A stretch of 64,000 nt of DNA from Bacteroidota bacterium (lineage in GTDB: Bacteria > Bacteroidota > Bacteroidia > Flavobacteriales > Flavobacteriaceae), in the NCBI GenBank assembly GCA_018267095.1, contig JAFDZC010000013.1, positions 62,001 to 126,000 of the forward strand. Reading direction: 5' to 3'. Below the pieces are notes generated by a model. It was not told the DNA's origin. It did not search any database and saw only the letters and a program-made list of their open reading frames with translations. A program made the position numbers and the translations under genes. This document shows, in pieces, positions 57,284-64,000 of this stretch; the stretch's first letter is position 1, and every line of letters begins with the position of its first letter.

Positions 57284-58309
57284 TTAGAGGTAATTTTTAT
57301 ATTCTAGCGCTCTTTTTTCGATTAAATGCCAAGAAATATAAGCGAATATATAAGTTAATGATAAAGCAAATATCATCAACTGATACGGATTGAATGAAAA
57401 GTAGTTCATTAGCGTTTGTTGCACCACAAATCCATAAATGTATACGCCGTATGATATGTCGCCAAGTTTTTCGGTGAACATCCAAGAATATTTATTGAAA
57501 GATAACCCAACAAGAATGATAATGAGCGGAAGAATGAATGGGGAAATAAATTCGTATAAGCCAATGTATATTGATAGCAATAAAACGGTAACTAATATTG
57601 AGATGTTTAGATTGGTTTTTATTTTGTCAATATTCACCAAACTCAAAAGAATTCCGGCTAAAAAGTTGGAGAGCAATCGGTAAAATTGTTTGGCATTGAG
57701 ACTGAATTGGCTGATGGTATTTTCAAGTAAATTTTGATCAAAAAGACTTGCATACACCGCAAGCAAAAAAAGTATAAAAATGATTGCTAAAAAGATATTT
57801 TTATTAATGTTCTTAAAAATTATCAGCGGAATAATTAATAAGTACATAGTGAATTCGTAGTGTAAAGTCCATAGACTTCCGTTAATTGCTTTTGGATAAG
57901 GATTATTTTCAAAAATATTTTTTATAGATCCCTGCAATTTGTATAAGCTCAAATTTTTAGGGAGATATGTATAAAAATCGAATTGTTTAAATACGCCGAA
58001 GTTACTAATCAACGCTGCAGTAATTAATGTCAAAATCAACATAAAAAACAAAGCTGGAAAGAGTCTTAATAATCTTTTCCAGAGATAGTTTATCATTGAT
58101 TTGCTATACCAAAGACTTTTAAAGATTAAAAAGCCACTTATAATAAAAAAAATATTAACCGAAAGCACCCCTAAGTCGATTTGCCCTGAGGTTAATTCTA
58201 CAAAAAATTCTTTGTTATTTGTCAGTGGGTATGAATGTGAAATGATAACAGTTGAAGAAAATATCAATCTCAAAATGTTGAAATTATTGTATTTTCCGTT
58301 GTTTTCCAC
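57284..58309 (-). CDS. Acyltransferase family 3 membrane protein
   Basis: This 341-aa protein has about 10 hydrophobic segments and starts NILRLIFSSTVIISHSYPL, with the conserved His of the acyltransferase-3 fold (first helix), then GVLSVNIFFIISGFLIF and later GDISYGVYIYGFVVQQ. These enzymes put acetyl or other acyl groups on envelope polysaccharides or lipids. The neighbouring methyltransferase may work on the same glycan. Start at 58309, after a conserved promoter-like element at 58348-58373. Confidence 0.9.
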   Translation of the reverse strand: MENNGKYNNFNILRLIFSSTVIISHSYPLTNNKEFFVELTSGQIDLGVLSVNIFFIISGFLIFKSLWYSKSMINYLWKRLLRLFPALFFMLILTLITAALISNFGVFKQFDFYTYLPKNLSLYKLQGSIKNIFENNPYPKAINGSLWTLHYEFTMYLLIIPLIIFKNINKNIFLAIIFILFLLAVYASLFDQNLLENTISQFSLNAKQFYRLLSNFLAGILLSLVNIDKIKTNLNISILVTVLLLSIYIGLYEFISPFILPLIIILVGLSFNKYSWMFTEKLGDISYGVYIYGFVVQQTLMNYFSFNPYQLMIFALSLTYIFAYISWHLIEKRALEYKNYL

Positions 58310-58347
58310 AGGTTTTTTATGAGTTAAATTTGATTTTTTTTGTTGGG

Positions 58348-58373
58348 CTAAGATAGAATTTTGCTCATGAAAA
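58348..58373 (-). promoter_or_regulatory. Shared promoter-like element, copy 1 (acyltransferase gene)
   Basis: On the - strand it reads TTTTCATGAGCAAAATTC followed by TATCTTAG as the -7-type box. Copies 2 and 3 are at 59360-59385 and 61336-61361. Confidence 0.6.
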
Positions 58374-58667
58374 TTATCGATGGGTTAAGAAAATTAATTC
58401 ATGAATTCTTACGATAGGGCTAATCTGAAAGTATTGCAGTATAAACTTAAGCTCAATAAAATTGATTAAAATTAAAGTCTCTTTTTTTTATTTATAAGTT
58501 GATTTTTTGACTTTTTCATGGATTATCGCCTACATTTTGCAACCATATCTTGTGGCAAAAAAGAAAAAGAGAGTAGCTTATGATTTGTTAAGATTGAAAA
58601 GTCTCCTGATCATATGGCCTCGCCAGAAAAATCAATATATAACGTCAACTGATAATTAGCAGAAGCT
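58374..58667. other. Intergenic region without recognised gene
   Basis: About 290 AT-rich bases. A 12-bp palindrome AATTCATGAATT is near 58398. Otherwise I see no gene, RNA or strong terminator. Confidence 0.5.
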
Positions 58668-59282
58668 TTACGATTGAGGTTGAACAACAGATTTTATAAC
58701 TTTTGACCAATCAACTTTTGAATTTTTTATTTTAAAGTATTTTAAATCACGGTCTAAATTATCAGAAATTTTAAACTCCATTTTATTATTATTATTTGAA
58801 CTGTAAGGTTTCATATCCTTATCATTTATTTTTTCATCAAAAAAGATATCGCCAATGTATGTTATTTCGCCTTTTTTTACTTCAATAGGAATTGAAAAAT
58901 CATATATATTTCCATAGTAGGATAGCGATTGGTCGTAGTCTTTTGCAAATGCATTAAAATTATTGATTAAATACTTGCCTGGTTTTTTTTCAATGATAAT
59001 CAAGTATTTTTTTGTGAAATTATTATCGGGCGCAGGTTCATTTACGTACTCTTCAACTTTTATTGTGTAATCAACAAAAAGAATACCCTCACTTTCTTTG
59101 AGGCGCATACTATATTTGTCAAACCATTGTCTATTTTTTGGGAAAGTGATAGTTCCAATTATTAATCCATTATTATTTTTACTAAATTCATCAAAGCTTT
59201 TGCTTACGGATTTTGAAGCACAATTTGTAAATAATTCTAGGATTAAAATAAATAGTATTACTCTAAAAAAAAAGGTTTTCAT
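58668..59282 (-). CDS. Lipoprotein of unknown function
   Basis: The 204-aa protein has a lipoprotein signal with lipobox TNCA (Cys about 21). The mature part is beta-rich with charged loops: GLIIGTITFPKNRQWFDKYSM, FVDYTIKVEEYV, KYLIIIEKKPGKYLINNF and IPIEVKKGEITYIGDIFF. This last pattern (strand, GEITYIGDI) resembles periplasmic beta-sandwich lipoproteins, but I do not recognise the family. The gene is alone and preceded by copy 2 of a shared promoter-like element. Confidence 0.75.
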   Translation of the reverse strand: MKTFFFRVILFILILELFTNCASKSVSKSFDEFSKNNNGLIIGTITFPKNRQWFDKYSMRLKESEGILFVDYTIKVEEYVNEPAPDNNFTKKYLIIIEKKPGKYLINNFNAFAKDYDQSLSYYGNIYDFSIPIEVKKGEITYIGDIFFDEKINDKDMKPYSSNNNNKMEFKISDNLDRDLKYFKIKNSKVDWSKVIKSVVQPQS

Positions 59283-59359
59283 TTAATTCTGTAATTAAAA
59301 TTCATGCAAACGTCTCTTGTGTTGACTTACTTGAGACTAGGTGCTCATCGTATGCTTTA

Positions 59360-59385
59360 CTAAGATAGAATTTTCTCGCGAAAGA
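59360..59385 (-). promoter_or_regulatory. Shared promoter-like element, copy 2 (lipoprotein gene)
   Basis: On the - strand it reads CTTTCGCGAGAAAATTC followed by TATCTTAG. It lies 78 bases before the lipoprotein ATG. Confidence 0.6.
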
Positions 59386-59499
59386 CTAACATAAAGCTAA
59401 CAAAATTAAGTAATCAAGCTTGTGTGCCATTATAAGCTGTTTGTATTTCTTTTCTATCTAATTGACTAGCGTCATATTTAAAAGCAGTTTCCAACTTTG

Positions 59500-61134
59500 C
59501 TACAAATTGTTAATTTCAGAAGTTTTTTTAACAATTTCTCGGGTAATTTTATCCAACTCTTCAGCTGAAATGCTGAGGTATTTTAGCAAATTTTCGCTCT
59601 CTTTGTCTATTTCGACATTGTTTCTTAGTAGGTTGATAAAACCTAACATGTTGACAAGTGGCCTTCTCACCACATGAGACTGGGTCCAAGCAATGTCTTT
59701 TAGAGCTTTATTTTGAGACTCAATTTTTTGCATTCTATCCAGCGTTTCGGTCATGTCAATCATTGCTCCAATCGCACGGACGGCCTTTCCTGCAGCATTT
59801 CGAACCAATATTCCCTTGTGTTGTACATGAGCTATACTGCCGTTCGCTCTAAAAAATTGGTATTCAGCGTCAAAAAATTGTGTTTCTGGCCTTGCTATAG
59901 CTTTTTTTAAATCTCTTAAAACTCTTTTGCGGTCAGTAGGGTGAATATTTCTTTGCCAAAAATCTTCGTCACACATTTCTAGATCGTATCCTAGCATGGT
60001 TTGAAAACCTTCTCCCCAGAAGGTGGTGTTATTCTCTATATCCCAATCAATCACCGCTTCGATGGTTGCTTTAGCCAACAATTTGAAACGTTCATTACTG
60101 TCGCGAATTTCTTGTTCGTGTAGTTTTCGTTTTGTAATGTCTAGCGCTATACCCTGGAACTTAATCGGATTCCCTTGTTCATTCCTAATGATGTACATGC
60201 GTTCAAATAACCATTTTAGTTTTCCTTCAGGTGTAATAATCCTTCTTTCAGTTTAAGTTTCATTAGAACCATTTAACTTTTCGTAGAATTCTGGTCCATC
60301 CGCTGACCGATCTTCAGGATGGAAAAGCGCTTTAATGTTCTCTAAAGTCAGCTTAAAGTTTTCAGGGGTAACTTCAAAAATTTTATAAGTTTCATCAGAC
60401 CATTGGATTTCTGATTTCAATAAATCGTACGTCCAGTATCCCAAACCGGCAATATCACTGGCAGCCTGTAGTTTAGAGTTGGTTTCAAGTAGTTCATTTT
60501 GGATTGTTACTTCTGAAGTTAGATCGATTACCGAAGCCAACCTTACCTTTTTATTTTCAAGTTTTACATAAGACGTTTTTACTTTTACAAAAATAATTTC
60601 ACCGTTCTTTTTTTTGTGTCTAATTAGTTTTGACAGCGGGGAAATATCATCTTTTAACGAAGCCGTAAGGATTTCTTCCATTATCGGGATATCTTCAAAG
60701 GGTCTTATGTCATGTAGCGACATCTGAAGAAACTCTTCTTTTGAATATCCATACATAGTACAAGCTGCTTCATTAACATTTAAAAAAACCAGCGTTTCAA
60801 TATCAAAAAGAAACATAGGTAGCGGACTATGATCAAATAAAAATGAATATTCTTCTTTTGCGCGGATCGATTGTTTTATGAGTTGTTGTTTTACATCGAT
60901 GATTTCCTGATAGTAATCGGTCATTTTAACAATGTTCCGTTTGACCAGTGAGTAAAGTAATAATGCCGTAATAATTATAAAAAACAGTCCTTTTAAAGTT
61001 TGAAGTTTGGTCAATAATATAACATCAGAAGTGAAAATTTCAAGAAAATAATCAGATGTGTAAATATAAATCGCGCTCGCGACGGCATATATGAGCGCAA
61101 TTTTAAACGAAGGGTATTTGTTTAGTTTTTTCAT
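59500..61134 (-). pseudogene. PAS/HisKA sensor protein split by one in-frame stop
   Basis: The reading frame runs from 61134 to 59500 (545 codons) with a single TAA at 60253-60255; no frameshift. The first part has two membrane segments (about 10-65) and PAS domains (EEYSFLFDHSPLPMFLFDIE, then the start of a second). After the stop the same frame continues (TERRIITPEGKLKWLFER) through PAC and PAS motifs (GIALDITKRKLHEQEIRDS, NERFKLLAKATIEAVIDWD) to a HisKA box with SHVVRRPLVNMLGFINLL. No ATPase domain follows, so it could phosphorylate nothing by itself. Either a recent pseudogene, a sequencing error or two separate proteins (second start at 60198). Confidence 0.8.
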
Positions 61135-61204
61135 GGTTTTGAGGCAATTTCATCAACTAAATTTGGGTGAAACTAATTCATTTAATGATAAACACATATG
61201 ATAA

Positions 61205-61258
61205 TTGTCATTATGACAAATCAATTATATGATGTTTACATAATTGACAAATTTGTCA
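61205..61258. promoter_or_regulatory. Two TTGTCA/TGACAA palindromes upstream of the PAS gene
   Basis: TTGTCATTATGACAA at 61205-61219 and TGACAAATTTGTCA at 61245-61258 are perfect palindromes with the same half-site in opposite order. They lie between the -7-like box at 61336 and the start at 61134. An operator is possible. Confidence 0.4.
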
Positions 61259-61335
61259 TAGAAATGAACATTTCTACAATGGCTTACATTGTTTTTGCCA
61301 AGAACGTGGCTGAGGAAAGGGCCGTATACGTTTTA

Positions 61336-61361
61336 CAAAGATAGAATTTTTACATGAAAAA
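61336..61361 (-). promoter_or_regulatory. Shared promoter-like element, copy 3 (PAS gene)
   Basis: On the - strand it reads TTTTTCATGTAAAAATTC followed by TATCTTTG, an exact TAnnTTTG. The gap between this and the YciI gene (61362-61568) holds only a terminator hairpin. Confidence 0.6.
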
Positions 61362-61475
61362 TAGAGTAGAAGCTAAGAAAAACCAGTAATGATCACTAGG
61401 AGGCTTTTACCTGCTAGAGTTTTCGGAGTTTAAATTTCCATCAATTGTGAGTTGATTTTAAAATATTCTCGTTAA

Positions 61476-61516
61476 TACAAAAACCATCTTTCACACCAAA
61501 TAGCGGAAAAGATGGT
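61476..61516 (-). terminator. Terminator after the YciI-like gene
   Basis: ACCATCTTT (61483-61491) pairs with AAAGATGGT (61508-61516); on the - strand a T run follows. It lies 52 bases after the stop. Confidence 0.65.
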
Positions 61517-61568
61517 CAATTGTTTTTTTGATGTCTGAATGTTTTGAAGTATGCTCCAAAATTTACAT

Positions 61569-61910
61569 CTACCTTTTTTGGATTTGGCGAACTTCTACAC
61601 TGCCGTCTTCATTAAGAATCGGACATCCTTTTGAAATTTCCACAGCATCGTTAATATCTTTCGCGTTTACGATTAAGTAGCCGCCTACCATTTCATTTCC
61701 TTCCGCATACAGACCATCTGAAACTATTTTTTTTGAACCATTTACATGCTTGCCTGATACTTGAAGTGCATCGCCTCCAGCAAGAATTCCTTTATCGGCA
61801 AGTCCTTGCATCCAATTATCCCACATTTTAATGATTTCCATTGCGGCTTGCGAATTAGCAGTAGAAATATGAGTATTACCACCTCTGAAAATAAACATGA
61901 ATTTTTCCAT
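61569..61910 (-). CDS. YciI-like (YCII-related) protein
   Basis: The 113-aa protein begins MEKFMFIFRGG, has MWDNWMQGLADKGILAGGDAL in the middle and GGYLIVNAKDINDAVEISKGCPIL at the end, the ferredoxin-like pattern of YciI/DGPF domain proteins. Some act as dehalogenase-like enzymes or as partners of sigma factors; most are uncharacterised. It is transcribed away from the HxlR-type regulator across 93 bases, so the regulator may control it. Confidence 0.88.
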   Translation of the reverse strand: MEKFMFIFRGGNTHISTANSQAAMEIIKMWDNWMQGLADKGILAGGDALQVSGKHVNGSKKIVSDGLYAEGNEMVGGYLIVNAKDINDAVEISKGCPILNEDGSVEVRQIQKR

Positions 61911-61935
61911 TTTGTTTTTTTTAAGTTGTTTTATT

Positions 61936-61943
61936 TACTTTTG
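61936..61943 (+). promoter_or_regulatory. Candidate -7 box of the HxlR-type gene
   Basis: TACTTTTG fits TAnnTTTG in the divergent gap, 60 bases before the ATG at 62004; a TTG lies 21 bp upstream. Confidence 0.45.
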
Positions 61944-62003
61944 TACTGCAAATATTCATTATATAAATTAATATAACAAGTAGGACACTAAATCTAAGTA
62001 AGT

Positions 62004-62393
62004 ATGAAAAAAAATACTAATATTGATAATCAAGATATTGAAATAAAAAAAACTTTCATTTTTGATGAAAATACTTGCCCCGTAACTGCTACAACGAAAG
62101 TTTTGGGAGGAAAATGGAAACCGATTCTTATCAATGCAATATACCATACGGCTCCAGCAAGGTTTGGCGAATTGAAACGCAGCGTAGTTGGCATCACGCA
62201 ATCTATGCTTACACAACAGCTAAGAGAATTAGAAGATGATGGAATTATTAGCAGAAAAATTTATGCTGAAATACCACCAAAGGTTGAATATACCTTGACA
62301 GAGTTTGGATTTACTCTATCACCTGTTATTCAAACTATGGCAAATTGGGGTATAGAATATAGATTGAATAAACAAAAAGTGCAGAGCAAATAG
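62004..62393 (+). CDS. HxlR-family transcriptional regulator
   Basis: This 129-aa protein has the HxlR pattern: ENTCPVTATTKVLGGKWKPIL with the conserved Cys and GGKW, then FGELKRSVVGITQSMLTQQLRELEDDGIISRK and PKVEYTLTEFG. It is a winged-helix DNA-binding dimer of the type that senses aldehydes or oxidants through its cysteine. Divergent orientation to the YciI-like gene suggests that this is its target. Confidence 0.93.
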   Translation: MKKNTNIDNQDIEIKKTFIFDENTCPVTATTKVLGGKWKPILINAIYHTAPARFGELKRSVVGITQSMLTQQLRELEDDGIISRKIYAEIPPKVEYTLTEFGFTLSPVIQTMANWGIEYRLNKQKVQSK

Positions 62394-62425
62394 AAAATTT
62401 TTACGAATTATTTATGTCTGTCAGT

Positions 62426-62740
62426 TTATGTTAACGATACGTATGAATTCAATTGATTCGTTGGCGGAAATTCGGATATCATTTGAGTTGTTCCGTCTGA
62501 TAAGTTTATGGTAAAAATCTTGCCATTACGGGCAAGCCCATACATCAAGCCATTTGGAGCAATAGCTATATCACCAGTGTGACTATTTGCACTTTGATTG
62601 CTAAAAGTTACAACCAGTGAATAAGAGAAATTAGACTCTAATTTAAAAATCTGGTTATGCAATCCATCAACAACATAGGTTTCTTGAGAGTAAGTCACAA
62701 AGTTGAGTAAAAGCAATGTGACTAGGATAAATTTTTTCAT
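62426..62740 (-). CDS. Short secreted protein, probably truncated propeller-type
   Basis: The 104-aa protein has a signal peptide (MKKFILVTLLLLNFVTYSQ) and then repeats of a propeller type: YVVDGLHNQIFKLESNFSYS and GDIAIAPNGLMYGLARNGKIF, ending SEFPPTNQLNSYVSLT. A propeller needs several blades and only about one and a half are present, so it is likely a 5' fragment of a longer secreted protein. No other frame continues it clearly downstream. Confidence 0.6.
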   Translation of the reverse strand: MKKFILVTLLLLNFVTYSQETYVVDGLHNQIFKLESNFSYSLVVTFSNQSANSHTGDIAIAPNGLMYGLARNGKIFTINLSDGTTQMISEFPPTNQLNSYVSLT

Positions 62741-62760
62741 ACGGTCTTTTTAATAATTTC

Positions 62761-62905
62761 TACCAACGGTTGCGGGTTTGCACAGTCACGGTAATTTGGA
62801 ACAGAGTATTATCTGCTAGACATAATAAACATATGGAAAATATGTCTTTATTGAACACAGATGTAGTTATTATGCAAACCTGCTGTTACCAGCTGTTTTT
62901 ATTGT
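62761..62905. repeat. Imperfect inverted-repeat element in a gap
   Basis: Near 62769 GCGGGTTTGCA faces TGCAAACCTGC near 62873-62883, about 100 bases apart, with imperfect outer arms (AACGGTT and AGCTGGTAACAGC on the opposite strand). It has the look of a small mobile or intergenic repeat, without coding content. Mobility is not shown. Confidence 0.4.
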
Positions 62906-62990
62906 AAATTTCCATGAAATTACTAAAGTTTAAATATGTCGCTAGATATTTTCAGTAGAAACTTATTCCCTTCAAAATTAAGCCAAGAGT

Positions 62991-64000
62991 TTATTTTTTT
63001 AAAATCTTTTTAATAATTATTTTACCTGCTGTATCTACAATTCTAATAAAATACATCCCAACGTTATAGCCTGATAGATCAATTTCAGTATTATTTTTAC
63101 ATGCCGCTATTTTTTGACCGTACACATTATAAACCGCTAAACTTGCTATGTCAAAATTAACAGCAATATAAATTTTTCCATTTGTTGGGTTAGGATATAA
63201 TGTTGCTTTATTATTATTCCCGAAGTCTTGATTGCTGAGAGGATTTAGTACTTCTGTAACAACAGTATTTGTTTGTATGGCCGAATTATAGTCAAAATAG
63301 ATCTGAGCATCATTATGGAAAAGATCTCCTAGGATCGTATTGTTTTTTGGTTTGATTTTATAACAAATAAAACCGTGAGAACCTGGTTCGTTAGCTGAAC
63401 TATAGGGCAAATAAATGCCTTTAAAAACAAATGATATTTGGTTACCGTTGCGAATTGAAATGTAATTATTATGGCTTATACCATCAATCTGCAAGGTATC
63501 CCAATCTAGGTTGTTGTCTAAGGTATTTGTAACCGTAACGTTGATGGCACTTGCTGTACCGGTATTTTGAAACCTGATTACATAATGCAAATAGTTGTCT
63601 ATTTCATCAACTGATATATTTTCGCCCTCCAAAACATTGATGTCATTTGGATCATAAGAACCAATTACGGTTTGATTCAGTTGAAAGATATTATCTGCTG
63701 GTGTAGCATCATCAGCAATTGGATTAATTGTTCCTGTAAAACTCAGGACATCACCCAAATTTACTATTGGCGGAGCAAATGTTTGAAAAACTACTCGAAT
63801 CATTTTCGTTTCAAAAGGATTCATATTGATAAAATTGTAAGTCAGTTCATTGGCAATTTGACTAGAAACAACCGGGTTCGAAGCTGAGAAACTCAATTTT
63901 GTAGCATCGAACTGCAATTTTACATTTCCGCTTAATATTGTAGTTCCCTTATTGTGGTAAACGATCACATAGGAATTGGTAAATCCGGGCCTAGCTTCAA
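62991..64000 (-). CDS. T9SS-secreted protein, C-terminal part (5' end outside window)
   Basis: The frame stays open to the last base of the window, so this is the end of a larger gene. Visible are an Ig-like region starting EARPGFTNSYVIVYHNKGTT, a second (NYLHYVIRFQNTGTASAINVTV, a DUF11-like pattern), NDAQIYFDYNSAIQTNTV and a T9SS type A domain (LYPNPTNGKIYIAV..GMYFIRIVDTAGKIIIKKILKK). The PGF..SY.I.Y.N.G motif recalls the DUF7619 domain of flavobacterial surface proteins (name from memory). The N-terminal domains and function are outside the window. Confidence 0.85.
   Translation of the reverse strand, partial: EARPGFTNSYVIVYHNKGTTILSGNVKLQFDATKLSFSASNPVVSSQIANELTYNFINMNPFETKMIRVVFQTFAPPIVNLGDVLSFTGTINPIADDATPADNIFQLNQTVIGSYDPNDINVLEGENISVDEIDNYLHYVIRFQNTGTASAINVTVTNTLDNNLDWDTLQIDGISHNNYISIRNGNQISFVFKGIYLPYSSANEPGSHGFICYKIKPKNNTILGDLFHNDAQIYFDYNSAIQTNTVVTEVLNPLSNQDFGNNNKATLYPNPTNGKIYIAVNFDIASLAVYNVYGQKIAACKNNTEIDLSGYNVGMYFIRIVDTAGKIIIKKILKK

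Overview
The window is from a member of the Bacteroidota, almost certainly a Flavobacteriaceae (Flavobacterium-like). The reasons are type IX secretion (T9SS) C-terminal sorting domains on many secreted proteins, Bacteroidota-style promoters (TAnnTTTG at -7, TTG about 19 bp upstream), scarce Shine-Dalgarno sequences, and gene families such as an RND pump fused to its outer-membrane channel. I identified families by reading motifs; no database search was run.

Layout. 1-3967: core metabolism (end of an ABC-F ATPase, pyrR-pyrB, a small conserved gene with rnz, pdxH). 4209-15814: surface and secreted proteins: a CAP-domain lipoprotein, an Omp85-like barrel, two LRR proteins, two tandem metallophosphoesterases, a YHYH protein, a twin-DUF1566 protein and a CpxP-like lipoprotein. 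Most carry T9SS signals. 15855-22235: an APC permease, then peroxide defence (katG, 2-Cys peroxiredoxin, thioredoxin, tpx). 22246-28330: dgkA, ftsK, lolA, an LptF/G permease and a RibBA whose GTP cyclohydrolase half lacks its zinc cysteines.

28561-53439 is a 24.9-kb integrated element. It sits in the 3' end of tRNA-Ser(UGA), is bounded by a 15-bp direct repeat, and has a tyrosine recombinase at its right end. The left end carries a small replication/control module on the + strand: an unknown gene, an excisionase-like HTH protein, a small unknown protein, a primase-helicase ATPase and a cluster of TTGTTGA repeats. The cargo (32008-51564, all on the - strand) is metal resistance: a Zn/Cd P1B-ATPase with a MerP-like protein, a CzcB adaptor, a CzcA-TolC fusion, a multicopper oxidase fused to a CopB-like barrel, a Cu P1B-ATPase, an HMA-AraC regulator, DUF3347 proteins, a haem-binding protein, a beta-propeller and small Cys/Met-rich secreted proteins. 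An orphan PD-(D/E)XK nuclease-like gene lies inside this operon. No relaxase or conjugation gene was seen.

The cargo is bracketed by two arrays of the palindrome ATTGCAAT set 11 bp apart. The left array is followed by what looks like a decayed integrase 3' end, so the island may be composite. Paired TTGTTCC-like hexamers (TTGTCC, 11-bp period) lie just inside both ends and may be integrase arm sites.

53577-64000: a secreted endonuclease I with lamin-tail and dockerin-like parts, a methyltransferase, an acyltransferase, a lipoprotein, a PAS/HisKA protein broken by one in-frame stop, a YciI/HxlR divergent pair, a probably truncated secreted protein and the end of a T9SS protein. Three - strand units here share a nearly identical promoter-like element of about 26 bp.
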